Source: Hybos culiciformis (Eukaryota; Arthropoda; Insecta; Diptera; Hybotidae). From it: 64,000 nucleotides of DNA. The translations under genes were made by a program, and so were the position numbers. Under the pieces are notes generated by a model that saw nothing but the letters and a program-made list of their open reading frames with translations, was not told the origin of the DNA and did not search any database. This document shows positions 1 through 11,490 of this stretch, piece by piece; positions within the stretch are counted from its first letter, which is position 1; each line of letters opens with the position of its first letter. Where the stretch lies: assembly GCA_964007475.1 (NCBI GenBank), contig OZ023274.1, positions 59,974,076 to 60,038,075 of the forward strand. Direction: 5' to 3'.

Positions 1-3000
1 ATCATCTTGTAAATGTATGACATGTCCCAAAAGTAGGTTTCAATTTGTTTTCATCTGGTAGCGCTGCAGATAAAGGAATCAAAATGTTTTGTGATAATGA
101 ATTTTGTAAGTTTTTCATCAAAGATAATTTAGTTTTAGTGGGAGAAAGAAACAACACAAATCGGCTATATAAATTAAAATTTAAGATGATAGACCCAATA
201 AAAGAAAATTTTCATGCAAACAGTGCTGTAACCGAATCCATTAGAATTTGGCATGAAAGGTTAGGCCACCAAAATATCAGATATGTGAAACAACATTTAA
301 ACAAATCAAATATAAATTTTAAAGATGATGAGAATTTTTTTTGTGATGCTTGCCAGTTAGGTAAATTACATCGTCTGCCTTTTCAATCTAATGCAAAATA
401 TAGTGGAGAAATTGTTGAAATAAATGGGCCATTTAAAACTGTTGGTGAAGTTGTAGCTTCTGACGTTTGTGGGCCTATGCAAACAGCATCAATTGGAGGT
501 TCAAAATACTTTGTTGTATTCAAGGATGTATTTTCACATTTTCGAAAGGTATATTTTCTGAAAAATAAAAATGAAATAAAAAATTTATTGACAGGTGTTA
601 TCAAGAACATCGAAACAGAAACTGGCAAAAAAATGAAAATTTTCAGAAGTGATAATGGTCTAGAATTTATTGACAAAATAATAGAAAATGTATTAACAAA
701 TAATGGTATAGTTCATCAAAAAACAGTTCCCTATACTCCAGAACAGAACGGGGCTGCTGAAAGAGAAATGAGAACGTTGGTCGAATCAGCAGGAACGATG
801 CTACATGCGAAGAAAATGGATTACAAATTTTGGGCTGAGGCAATAAATACATCAGTTTATGTTATAAATAGATCTGGAACATCAAGTGTAATAGGGAAAA
901 GTCCATATGAGTTGTGGTATGGGAGACCATGCGATATTTCAAATTTCAGAATCTTTGGAACTGAAGTTTTCACACACATACCAAAAGTAAATTGCAGAAA
1001 ATTAGACGCAAAAGCTAAAAAAGGTTATTTTGTTGGGTACAGTGATACATCGAAGGCTTATAGGATATATTATCCTGATACTAATACCGTTCAGTTGAGT
1101 AGAGATGTTATTTTTAAAAACGAATAACAACCATATGATGAAGCAAACATTTATTTAAGTAATATTGAAAATGTAAATGAAGTTAATAATTTAGTTGAAA
1201 CAAAATTTGATAACAACAGTAATGAATTTGATAACAATAGTAATGAATTTGATAACAATAGTAATGAAGAAATAAATGATAATTATAATGAACCACAGAC
1301 ATCTGGAACAAATAATACAATTGATAATGAATTAAGTTTTTTGAACAATGATGATGTTTTGGGTAGTCAAGATGAAATTTTAGATCAAAATCAAATGAAG
1401 AAAAACGAAAAACGTTTAAAAAAGGTACCTAAATATTTAAGCGATTATCATTTATTTTTAGCTTCAGAAAAACAAAATGAAGAGCCATTGAGTTATGAAG
1501 ATGTTACGTTATCAAAAGAGTCAAATAAATGGAAAGAAGCAATGGATGATGAAATTTGTTCCTTAATAGAAAATGAAACATGGGTTTTAGTCGACTTACC
1601 ACAAGATAAAAATATTATTGACAATAAATGGGTCTACAAAATAAAATATAATTCAAAAAATGAAATTGATCGTTATCGAGCTAGATTGGTTTGTCGGGGT
1701 TTTACTCAGAGATTGGGTGTTGATTACAATGAAACCTTCAGTCCAGTTGTTAAATTTGAATCGGTTCGGTTAATATTGTCATTAATTGCTTCTTGCAAAA
1801 TGAAGGCTAAACAATTTGACATCAAAACAGCATTTTTATACGGTGATCTACAAGAAGAAATTTTCATGCAACAGCCAGAAGGTTTTAATGATGGAAGGAA
1901 GCGGAAAAGTGTGCAAATTAAATAAAAGTCTTTATGGTCTCAAACAATCATCCAGGTGCTGGAATAAAAAAATTTACTGATTTTTTAAAAACATTTTCGT
2001 TAAAAGGTAGCCAAGCTGACCCATGCGTGTTTTACAAAATTTATGATAACCAACTACTCATAATAGCAATATATATTGATGATGGAATAATTGCTTCATC
2101 TAATGAAATATTAATTGATGAATTATTGGAATATTTAAAAACTGAATTCAAAATAAAGGTTAGTAATTTAGACTTATTTATTGGTCTTCAAATAAAATTA
2201 TTAGATGACAATTCTGTTTTTGTGTGCCAATCAAATTATATTAAGAAAATGTTAAATATTTTTGGAATGGAAAATTGCAACCCGATTTCGACACCTATTG
2301 ATATAAATCATGCAATGTATGTAACTGATTATTCTGAAGGAGAAAATAATATTGAAGAATATCCCTACCGTGAGGCTATTGGTTATTTGATGTATTTGGC
2401 GATTGGTAGTCGTCCTGACATTGCTTATGCGGTAAATTTTATGAGCCAATTTAATGAAAACCATTCTAGGGTTCATGTTACGGGCTTAAAAAGAATTTTT
2501 AGATACCTTCAGCAAACAACATATTTTGGTTTATTATATGAATCAGGTGATATTAAATTAAATGGTTTTAGTGATTCTGATTATGGTGGTGATTTGCAAA
2601 CAAGAAAAAGCAGAACAGGTTTTGTTTTCCAAGTTGGAAAGTCTACAATTTCATGGGCATCTCAAAAACAAAGTATCGTAGCTATGTCAACAACAGAGGC
2701 TGAATACGTGGCTGCCAGTCAGTCAGTAAAAGAATTAATTAGGTTAAAGTCGCTTTTAAATGAATTAGTGGGAGATATTGAGATACCAATCCTATTAATT
2801 GACAATCAAAGTGCTATTCAACTTATTAAAAATGCCCAGGTTCATAAGAGAACTAAACACATAGATATTAAGTATCATTTTATAAGAGATCATTATAATA
2901 AGAAAAATTTTATGTTGAAATACATAAACACTAAAGATCAGAAAGCTGATATTTTGACAAAAGGTTTACCAAAATCTGCTTTTGAGCATCTTCGTACTAG

Positions 3001-3031
3001 TTTGGGTGTGGTGAATCAACCAAATATATAA
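1..3031 (+). pseudogene. Ty1/copia retrotransposon pol, 5'-truncated by window edge and broken (copia-1)
   Basis: Pol of a copia-type LTR retrotransposon. In order I see the pre-integrase zinc region with the H/H/C/C pattern (about 245-365, ending CDACQLGK), the integrase core (D in SDVCGP, D in RSDNGLEF, E in NGAAEREM; about 455-790), reverse transcriptase (from about 1520; YIDDGIIAS near 2070) and RNase H (about 2560-2960; DSDYGGDLQTRKSRTGF). Breaks seen: a TAA at 1125-1127 between integrase and RT, with the same frame open beyond it; a frame change near 1895 that looks like a 4-bp duplication; and a second frame change near 1970 in a run of A. The motif SLYGLKQSS lies in the third frame between the last two. 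Gag and protease lie outside the window. The copy is dead, although domain sequence is well kept. Confidence 0.93.
1204..1267 (+). repeat. 21-bp tandem repeat in copia-1 linker
   Basis: About three copies of a 21-bp unit (gataacaacagtaatgaatt plus t, with one-base variants) encode repeats of the heptad DNNSNEF in the acidic, asparagine-rich linker between integrase and reverse transcriptase. Confidence 0.8.
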
Positions 3032-3046
3032 TTTATAGAATCTAGC

Positions 3047-3245
3047 AAAGTGGGAGTGTTGTAGAAATTGATATTGCAGAAATTGTTGCAGCGATTTTAT
3101 AAAACAAATTTAAGTGTAATGTCATGTTTTCTGTCAATCATTTCTTACTGCTGTTAAAAAATTTGAACGAAGAACACGTTTTTATTTGAACTGAACTTTT
3201 TTATATTAAATTAAAAGAAAATTATTATTTCTGTTTTTTCCAACA
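3047..3245 (+). mobile_element. Probable polypurine tract and 3' LTR of copia-1
   Basis: Just downstream of the RNase H stop, the purine run aaagtgggag (3047-3056) is followed by TGTTGTAGAAATTG at 3057. A stretch ending in CCAACA at 3245 gives matching TGTTG...CAACA ends, as expected of a copia LTR of about 189 bp. The 5' LTR is outside the window, so the right boundary is inferred only from the terminal inverted bases. Confidence 0.55.
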
Positions 3246-3651
3246 ACTTTAATTAAATAAAACTAATATTATTTTATAACTACAAATAATTTGGTTTACT
3301 TTCTTTTGAGAATTCAAGCAAATTCAACAGAATCTATTGACTTTATTTTGAAATAAAAATAATTTTACCTAATTCGATTCCTCTGACTAAATTTGATTTA
3401 AAAAAATTAAGCTAATTACTCTGTATATTTTCTTGACTGACATTTTGGTGCACTTTTTTTAATTTCAAATATTTATAAATATTGGAAGTAATTAGAAATC
3501 TGAAGCGAGCTACCGACGCGAAGATCTGAAGAACTTTAGTTTGAATAAAAGTTCAACTCGCCGATTCAAAAATTTTCAAATCAGAAAATTTAATTCGAAT
3601 ACCTATAAAAAATTAGGTATATTTTTAATTATTTTTTTACTTTGAACGGGT
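3246..3651. other. AT-rich spacer, no gene seen
   Basis: No coding signal seen. The phrase gaactgacattttggtgca, or a close variant, occurs near 3431 and again in both copies of the flanking repeat (near 3817 and 11547), so part of this spacer is probably older material of the same repeat family. Confidence 0.5.
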
Positions 3652-4267
3652 TTTTAAATTTATGAAATATTATTTTTCGTCTAAACTGGAAGCAATTTGT
3701 GAATTCCTATTTTAAAATTGAGTTGATTTTATCCGGTTGTTTAAGTCGCTATTGCACAGATTGCTCCAATAAACGAATATACTCGCCAACTCAACGGCAT
3801 TGATAAATTTTTTTTTTTGAACTGACATTTTGGTGCAAAAAAAACATACGTACGTCAACGTTTATAGTATAAAGAAAGGAATTTCTTTATCCATATATAC
3901 AACATCCTTGGGTTTTAAAATTTATGAAATATTATTTTTCGTCCAAACTGGAAGCAATTTGTGAATTCCTATTTTAAAATTGAGTTGATTTTAGCCAGTT
4001 GTTTAAGTCGCTATTGCGCAGATTGCCAGTAAAAAAATACCAAGTAAAAAACCTGTTAATGACAGGAAACATACACTTGGTACTGACTTGCAATTTATAC
4101 CTGATACACTATGAAAAATTTTCATACTTGCGTTCGCTAGTTGCAGGTATCATGAAGGTAGCAATAGTAGGTCACAGAATGAGAATGAAACGAAAAAGAA
4201 TATGGGTTTGCGCCAACTAGTTTCATTAAAAATAATATTGGTAATCTAATTTTATTTACTTCATATT
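3652..4267. repeat. Interspersed repeat, copy A (with internal tandem part)
   Basis: The segment 3761-4267 is closely repeated in the same orientation at 11491-12251. A sub-block of about 115 bp (starting near 3652, centred on ttcgtc-aaactggaagc) occurs again near 3913 and near 11656, so copy A carries it twice. The predicted 73-residue reading frame inside (3999-4220) lies wholly in the repeat and looks non-coding. Copy A is the unoccupied version of the site that carries a 253-bp insertion in copy B: acatacacttggtactgac is continuous here. I do not recognise the family. Confidence 0.85.
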
Positions 4268-4517
4268 AAAGGCTGCACATAAAATATACCTATCTACATT
4301 TCAGCAACTATCATATAATTTCGTCCATCAGGGCTCTATTTCTAAAAGGAAAATTTTTAATAAAAAACATTTTTATTCGTTATAAATTTTTTATTTCAAA
4401 ATAATAATGTAATCATTAGAAAAAAAATCTCTACTATAATATAAAAAATATTGCAGGTTGCATCAGGTACTTGTTAAAATGTTTATTTAATGGAATTATT
4501 ATAAAAATAATATAATT

Positions 4518-6478
4518 TTATTTTGCTGTGGCTTTGTTCTGCATGCGACGTTTATGTCGATTATGTCCATCTAATATTTGTTTACGCATTGAAGAAGCGA
4601 ATTGGTCGTAAGATTTGAATTTATAATTCCACGAATCTGAAAAATATAAAATAAAGGAAATAAGTAAATTTATTATATTCATTTGCAATATAATAATTTT
4701 ACCATAAAGAACTTCGCTAAATAAAACATATTTTTTCAAAGCAAGTTTTGAAGCTTGCTTAGTGTCCATTCCAGTCCAGTTATAATTAATTAGTAGTTTA
4801 TCACTAATAATTTGTGATAATCCTGTATTGCTATGGCGACCCACAACGGGCTCAAATTGTTTTAGAAATTTTTCCTGTAATTAAAAAAATTATATTCAAG
4901 AAAAGTAATATAAACAAAACTGTATAAATAAAATAAATTAGAAACAAAACTGACCAAATTATGATGAAATTTCAAGTCATTGTTAATTTGTTCATTCAAG
5001 TTTTCAAGCTCTGCTGTGGTATTAAGTGGAAGATCAATTTGGAGTCTCTCATGTGGAATAATATATTTTTCTATATTTATCAACCTTTGTTCCAATATTT
5101 CAATCTTTTTTGCAACATATAGTAATTCTGGATTTTGAACTAAAAATCGATATTATAATATAAAATTTTAAATTAGATCATACGAATATAATATATCGTC
5201 GACTTCATCTTATTTCTCTAAACGGCTATTTTATGTCTTCGTGGTCTAATAAATTACCATTTCTGAATATGTCGAAGTAGGTTTTATTAAATTTAGATTC
5301 AATATATTAAAAATCAAAATTAAAAAAGTAATTAATCAAAACATATAAAGCCCAATATGTTTTGGACAAATAGGAATGCAATCAACGATAGACAGTAGAT
5401 ATCTGTAGTAATTTAGAAATCTAAGGTTTCTTACTTTGCTCAGTTGTAGTTATATGATAAAGTTTCTGAACCTGTGTCTGTGGAATTTGACGTCCCATTG
5501 GCAACAATCTTTCACTGTTTGATGTTGTTAATGAATTTTTCACTCTCTGTTGCTCTTGATTTTCTAAAAAAAAATAAAAATTAGATGTTACTTAAGCATC
5601 GTTCGCATGTAGGAACAGTTTAGTCAAGCGGACAGAATTTAGTAATTTAGTAGTTTGAACAACAATGTTTTAGTCAAGTCGTTTAGTAGTAGCTAATATA
5701 TTCTTGTGTAGTGGATAGTGATACATTAAAATGAATTCACTATTAAGTCAAGTAGTTTAGTTGTTTACTAAACTAATTGACTAAAATATTGTTGAATTAC
5801 TTGCCCGCATGCGAGAGAGGATTTAGGAATTTGAATAAATAAATTGAACTTATAAAACCTAAGTTTCAAAAAGTCTTAATGAAGAATACCTTCTGCAATG
5901 CTTCCCATTTCAGCAAACAAATCATCAATATTTTGGGTTTCGCCTATTATTTCAAATGGTTGTTGTTTCTGGTTAGGAATAAACTGAACTTCCGAATCTA
6001 AAATTAGAACAATTAATAAAATTTTATTAAATTGATTATAAAAAAATATTAATTACCTTCGAAAATATCTGAAGCACAAGAAGCTAACGGCTCATTTCTT
6101 TTAAATTGTTGAGCTGAAAACAGAACAATAAAATTTTAATTAAGAAATTTATATATAATGTTTAATATATATGTAAAAATACTCTACATAATACAAGATA
6201 AATAAATGTTAAATAATGTATATTACTCATATTATATAATATTAGAAAATAATATAATCTTACCGGTAATGAAACTTGTTAATCTAGGAGTTGCTTTAAG
6301 TTAATTTTTTTGATTTCTTGAGTCACAATTTTTCTGCCTTTCCTTTTAAAATCTACACAATTTTAAAGTATTTCTGAAATGAAAAATAATAAGTATGTTA
6401 AAAATAGATGATTTATGTGATTGAAACTGAACAAACAGCACAATTATTAATATATTGATATTTACCTTGGTCAGCCAT
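4518..6478 (-). CDS. DUF4806-domain protein, eight exons, intact
   Basis: A complete spliced gene of 270 residues. Exons on the minus strand: 6478-6466, 6293-6264, 6113-6057, 5997-5890, 5563-5435, 5139-4955, 4874-4703, 4636-4518. Total 813 nt, every junction GT-AG and in phase, stop TAA. The first exon is a 13-nt micro-exon encoding MADQ plus one base. The N-terminal half is low-complexity and Q/N-rich. A helical stretch (about 120-170, KKIEILEQRLINIEKYI) could be a short coiled coil. The C-terminal part, with the block INYNWTGMDTKQ and a Lys/Arg-rich tail, resembles DUF4806, a domain of unknown function common in insects. It lies about 130 bp downstream of, and on the same strand as, the dead transposase, so it may be a transposon accessory gene or a host gene. 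Its function is unknown. The exon structure is inferred by eye. Confidence 0.78.
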
Positions 6479-6518
6479 GCTGAACATAAGGCAATCAAAT
6501 AAGCAAAATTATCTTCGC

Positions 6519-6564
6519 TGGTTGGTTGTTTGTTTGGTTGGTTGGTTGGTTGGTTGGTTGGTTG
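6519..6564. repeat. (GGTT)n microsatellite
   Basis: About nine ggtt units, with a ttgt interruption near 6527, upstream of the DUF4806 start codon and between it and the transposase remnant. Confidence 0.95.
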
Positions 6565-6606
6565 TTTTGAATTGAAATAATAATGGAAAATTAATTTACG
6601 AAAGTA

Positions 6607-9600
6607 CTACTTTATAATTGAAATATTTTTAGGCTCATGCAGCATTGGAATTAGAATAAAAATATTTTCCGAAATATCTAATGGCAACCGACAAAATTTT
6701 GATATAATGGCAGAAGTGGGATATTCATCAAATTCATTTACAAGTTCATCTACCACCATAATACCGAGCCCAGTTTTGGAATCTAACGGAGTGGTAAAAT
6801 AAGGTCGGGGGGATTTAAATCTTCTTCCTCTCATTAATTTTGTATTATCAGTGAAATTGAAGTCCTCAATAAAAAAAGGAATTTCTTGATTGTTAATTAT
6901 TATTGAGCAGTAGCAATAGGGTTGCCATTTCTACCCCTTTGAGGGGTAGACTACCCCTTTTCGTCATGATTTACATAGATATACCCCTTTACGAAAATCG
7001 CTAAAGGGGTAGACAAAAATTTCTTAAAATACGATAAGTGTCTTATATATGCGAACAGATTTCTGTTAATTTATGATACCAAATTCCACAAGAATTGTAA
7101 AACTTACTAGGTACAACTCTACAACGAAATGCGAACTCTACTGCAAATACTGTTACTGATTTGCCAATGCTAACGTTAATGTAGTGTATTTTTTTAGAAA
7201 AACTTAAAATTCCGAATTATTAAAAAACAATTCGGGCCAGACGCCGACAAGGAAAATACGCCGTGCGCTGACCGCCGCAAACCATTTTTTTGTTCGCCGC
7301 CGCAAAACATTTTTTTCGAGATTTCAGTGCGTACGCCTTGCGCCGCATTTTTATATTTTGTATCGGCGTGCTAAAAATTTTTCTAATATTTTTTTGGTTA
7401 ATTTTCTTTTTTCGGTTTTTTTTTTTTTTTTTTGGTTTTTTTTTTTTTTTTTTCGTTTTTTTTTTTTTTTTTGCTCTTTCTTTTTTTTTTTTTTTGCTTT
7501 TTTTTTAGCACGCCGGTAACGCCGCACGCCGCTGAGTTTTTTTTCTAAGCGCGTCGCCGCAGCCAAAAACTCGTCGGCGTCGGCGTCTGATTCGGGCAAC
7601 GAAAAATATATTTGAATTATTTTTTATTATTATTAATGTTTATCTACTTAAAGCTTTGAAATTCGGCCTTTTTTGATTTTTTATGTTTGTGTTGATTATT
7701 ATTTGCAATTTATTTTTAAAATATGTACTAATAATAGAACTGTAAAATACTGTTTTATTTATCATATGTGAATATATTTTCAGGTAATTGTAAGTAACCT
7801 TGATTGATGTGTAGAAATGTGAAAAAAAAAAAAAATTAATTCATATTTTTTTAATTTTTTTTTCTCAATATTCTATTTTCCCCTTTTTTTTGAAAAAAAA
7901 TTCTGGCAACCCTAAGTAGCACAATCTACGTTATTACATTGAAATATAAACGAACCGTAAATGAAATGTTTGTGCCGATTTGAATCAAGAAATTTCTCAG
8001 AACTTAGGTTATTTTTGTCCATTAAATTATTTAGGTAATTAATTTCATTCATTTTATTAAAAAGCTGTTTTAAAATGAAAGAGGGTTTTTTTATAAGTTT
8101 CTTAACTTCTTGAAGATAATTCTCAAATTTATATCCTGAAAAATTATCGATAGGGCCATATAATTTAACATAATTTGGTAAATGAAGGATACTGTGAATA
8201 TTATAAGATATTTGTTTAAGCCCATAAATTTGTGCAAAATATTATACAACATCATTCAAAAATATTTGAGAAATGTCGATTGTCTCAGAATCTGTAAATT
8301 CGTGTGACAGAAGACGAGCACTGCAAGTCAGAAGAACGAAATGATAGAATACGTTTTCATCAACAAAGTTTTTTAAAAGAGGAAGGGACCCGTATAATAA
8401 AAAAAAACGAAATTCAGTCGCCCTCCATCTGGGAATTTCATCAAAACATCTTGTCTTTCTCACAAATTCGGAAGGCATATATTTACCATAATTGGAATAA
8501 ATTTTCGACATTTCTGCTTGTACATTCGGAGTTAATCTGTGAAGAATTAAGTTTAAAAGTTTTTTACATACACCTAAATCTAATAGGTGCATGCGATCTA
8601 AAGAAAATTCAGAAACCATTTTTATTCCACTCTGCTCGATTATATTAGGAGGGCCTTGTTGATGATGTTCCGGACTTTGTCTTTTGGCAACAGATTCGTC
8701 TGTTCTTAAACCCCGAGGTTCGCTGATAATTAAAACCAGTTTGAACGCATTCATGACAACCGTTCTTCGAACTATGGTAGCGTACTGACTTACAAAAAGA
8801 TTTTGCAGGCGCATCGCAAGTAAAACATCGTAATATAAACACCTTTTTGGACGTATTTTTTGAAACTTTTATGCAGTTTTTACTTAGATCAAGAATCTCT
8901 TTGGAAAAGTCTTCAAAAAACTCGTCAACAGAGGTTGGGTGGCCTTTACCAGTCCAAGCTCCAACTAAAAATGGAGGTTTTGATTTTTGACTTGCGAAAG
9001 CTCCAAGAATCGGCCATATTGTTTTACGAGAGCTTTTATACAACGGCAATCCGTCGATATTGAAATCGCAAACAATTTGGCTTAATGAATTTAGAAAAAT
9101 TGAGTCATACCTTTTAATTGCCTTCTCTATGCCAAAATGAAAATATTCACCTTCTCCTACTTTTCGTGAGACGAACTTTTTATTGCATGACAAATCGCGT
9201 AGAAGGGTTATTTTATCTTTTGGAAGTTGAATTCCAAAATTCGATAAAATTTTTAACAAATCCCTCGCGGCTTCCGAAGAGATGTTGTGCTTAATAGTCC
9301 ATTTTATTAAATTAATTTTAAGTAGTTGGAGTTTGGGAAGTTGGGGTTCATTTTCGTTAATTATTGCACGGAATTCTTCGTCAGAACCAGCAGTGTCAAT
9401 AATTGATTCATTGAGTTCATCACTGAAGTCAAAGAAAAAATTATTCGAAGAAAGGTCTTCATTTAAATATAAAGACGAATCCACTAAGTCAGTTTCAGGT
9501 TCACTAGCACGACTGAAATTATCAGGGGGAAAATCAGGTTCACTGGCAGATGAGCCCGGATTGAAATTTTAAAAAACTCTCGCAGGCTTAACTCAGCTCT

Positions 9601-9638
9601 TCTTTTAAGGTGAGCATTTGTTGCCGTTTTTGAATTCA
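6607..9638 (-). pseudogene. CACTA/EnSpm-like transposase, broken
   Basis: The minus strand encodes a protein like the multi-copy animal proteins related to Transposase_21 (CACTA/EnSpm). Diagnostic blocks: DGLPLYKSSRKTIWPILG (about 9065-9010), a segment with VGAWTGKGHPTSVDEFFEDF (about 8968-8909), a cysteine block (CHECVQTG), LDRMHLLDLGVCKKLL (near 8600) and RATEFRFFLLYGSLPLL. A likely start is at 9638 (MNSKTATNAHLKRR). Breaks: a frame change near 9570 in a T/A run, another near 8705, an in-frame TAA at 8241-8239, and a hAT-like insertion (6917-7914) that separates the C-terminal part (6607-6915, ending PMLHEP and a short tail). It cannot make functional transposase. The family call rests on motif memory; a KDZ or other superfamily assignment is possible. 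Confidence 0.8.
6917..7914. mobile_element. hAT-like nonautonomous element inside the transposase
   Basis: Terminal inverted repeats TAGGGTTGCCA (6917) and TGGCAACCCTA (ending 7914), flanked by an imperfect 8-bp target duplication agtagcaa (6909-6916) / agtagcac (7915-7922), point to the hAT superfamily. Next to the left end is a small hairpin (taccccttt-gaggggta). The interior has unusually GC-rich islands (CGCCGC runs, 7230-7350 and 7508-7600) around a T-rich tract (7390-7506). No transposase is encoded. The interrupted transposase reading frame continues on both sides, so this insertion is younger than the host transposon. Confidence 0.88.
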
Positions 9639-10287
9639 TTCTTTAGTAATTTTATTTTTATTTATTTTATTATTTTAATTTATTTATACCTGTCGCTTTT
9701 GCTTCCTTCCAAACCAAACCAAACCAAAATAAACGAAAATTTTTAAAAGGATATAATTTACCGATTTTTTTTTTGGAATGAGATGATGTTGTGAATAGCG
9801 TTGCCAGGCGTCCTCCTTTAGGGAGGACAGTCCTCCATTTACTACTTAAAATATCCGTCCTCCAAAAAGGCTTAAATGTCCTCCATATTGAAATTTACAA
9901 AAAAATTATCGTAGTTACCCTGTTGCTCGCTTTATTTTCTCGATTTATTTTCTTTTGTGAATAACTAATGTTCTTTTTCTTTTGTTTTGTGTACATATTA
10001 TAATTTTTAATGGTGCTACTGTACTGAGTGATTATTTCCGAAAAATTCATCAACTGGTTCGCAGTGAAATTATTTTGCAAGGAAATAGTATACTAAAAAA
10101 ATTAAACTGCATGAAACCCACTTTTTTTTTATTAATTCCCTAATTAATTTAAAAAAATAAATATTATTTATATACAACTGAAATTTAGTATGCATAAAAA
10201 AAACATTAAAATTAAAAATCAATAAATTAATTAAAAATTAATTAAATCATTTAAAATTATTTCAAATAGCCGGTTCGCACGAACCAT

Positions 10288-11233
10288 GGGGGGTGCCTTA
10301 AAATCAAGTGACATAAAGTCAATTGACTTTAAGTCACTTACAAAGCGACATAAAGTCAATTGATTTTATGTCTTTTTCTAAAATGATAGATAAAGTCAAG
10401 ATTTAAAGTGACCTAAAGTCAAATGACTTTATGTCGCTTTGCAAAAAAAAATTAAAAGTGACATAAAGTCAAGATATATTTTTTTGATAATGTTCAATAA
10501 ATAGATTGTAAGTCACTTTCAAAACGACAAAAAGTCAATTGATTTTATGTGTTTTTCTAAAATGTGACATAAGGTCAATTGACTTTATGTCACTTTAGAT
10601 CTTGATTTTAAGTCATATTTTAGAAGAACACATAAAGTCAATTGACAATCCCAAAAAAAATTTTCTTTTTCCGAAAAATTTGGCCTTTTCCACCCGCACC
10701 TCACGCATAAAAAATCGATATTCGTTCATAACGAAATTAAATCGAATAATGAATAATGTCGAAAAATAACTTAAAATTATAAAAATTAAGTAATGTCGAA
10801 AATAACTTAAAATTAAAAAGTTCAGGAAGAAATACAATTTTTTGGAAAAGGCCAAATTTTTCGGAAAAAGAAATATTTTTTTGAGAAAATGCAAAATTTG
10901 TTTTATTGTTTTACAATTCATTCTTAGAAATAATTTAAAATTAAAAAGTTCAGGAAGAAATACAATTTTTTGGAAAAGGCCAAATTTTTCGGAAAAAGAA
11001 ATATTTTTTTGAGAAAATGCAAAATTTGTTTTATTGTTTTACAATTCATTCTTAGAAATAATTTAAAATTAAAAAGTTCAGGAAGAAATACAATTTTTTG
11101 GAAAAGGCCAAATTTTTCGGAAAAAGAAATATTTTTTTGAGAAAAGGCAAAATTTGTTTTATTGTTTTACAATTCATTCTTAGAACAATAAGAATCAATT
11201 GACTTTATGTCACTTGATCTTAAGGCACCCCCC
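10288..11233. mobile_element. Nested TIR element with 9-bp TSD (Mutator-like?)
   Basis: Ends GGGGGGTGCCTTA (10288) and its inverted counterpart TAAGGCACCCCCC (ending 11233) continue into a long imperfect inverted repeat built on gacataaagtcaattgac. The flanks are a perfect 9-bp duplication acgaaccat (10279-10287 and 11234-11242). A 9-bp duplication suggests a Mutator-like element, but no transposase is present and the superfamily is inferred only from duplication length. Confidence 0.85.
10800..11183. repeat. 128-bp tandem repeat, three copies
   Basis: Three nearly identical 128-bp units (ttcaggaagaaatac at 10821, 10949 and 11077), each containing ggaaaaggccaaatttttcg. An inverted single copy of that phrase lies at about 10650-10690, so the region can fold into a large hairpin. 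It lies wholly inside the 9-bp-TSD element. Confidence 0.93.
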
Positions 11234-11490
11234 ACGAACCATAAGATTTAGACTAAACGATTTGTGCGAACCGGCAGGAAAGCATGACTGGTGCTACTAC
11301 TCATGTAATAAATGAATTGTTTTAGTTTAAATGAGTTTTTTTTTCATCATGTCCTCCTTTTGAGTTTTCAAAACCTGGCAACGCTAGTTGTGAAACAATA
11401 ATTTTTACCACAAATTCTAGGAAAAAAACGTGCAAAGCATACCCTATAAATATCCTAATATATTTTACATGGAAAGATTTTCTTACTGGG

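Larger units (their letters stand above)
9796..11386. mobile_element. hAT nonautonomous element with perfect TIRs and TSD
   Basis: A 13-bp perfect inverted repeat, TAGCGTTGCCAGG at 9796 and its complement ending at 11386, is flanked by a perfect 8-bp duplication gttgtgaa (9788-9795 and 11387-11394). Subterminal hairpin cctcctttagggagg at the left end parallels the 6917-7914 element, so the two are probably sister families. No transposase reading frame. About 946 bp of it is a later insertion (10288-11233). Confidence 0.93.

Noticed and set aside
3999..4220. 73-codon plus-strand reading frame
   Set aside because: Lies wholly inside the interspersed repeat; the other copy does not preserve it as a protein.
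6607..6834. Separate small minus-strand gene starting MRGRRFK
   Set aside because: It is the C-terminal piece of the broken transposase; the frame continues upstream to the hAT insertion.
7290..7599. Lys-rich or Phe-rich proteins on either strand
   Set aside because: Translation of a T-rich low-complexity tract inside a nonautonomous transposon.
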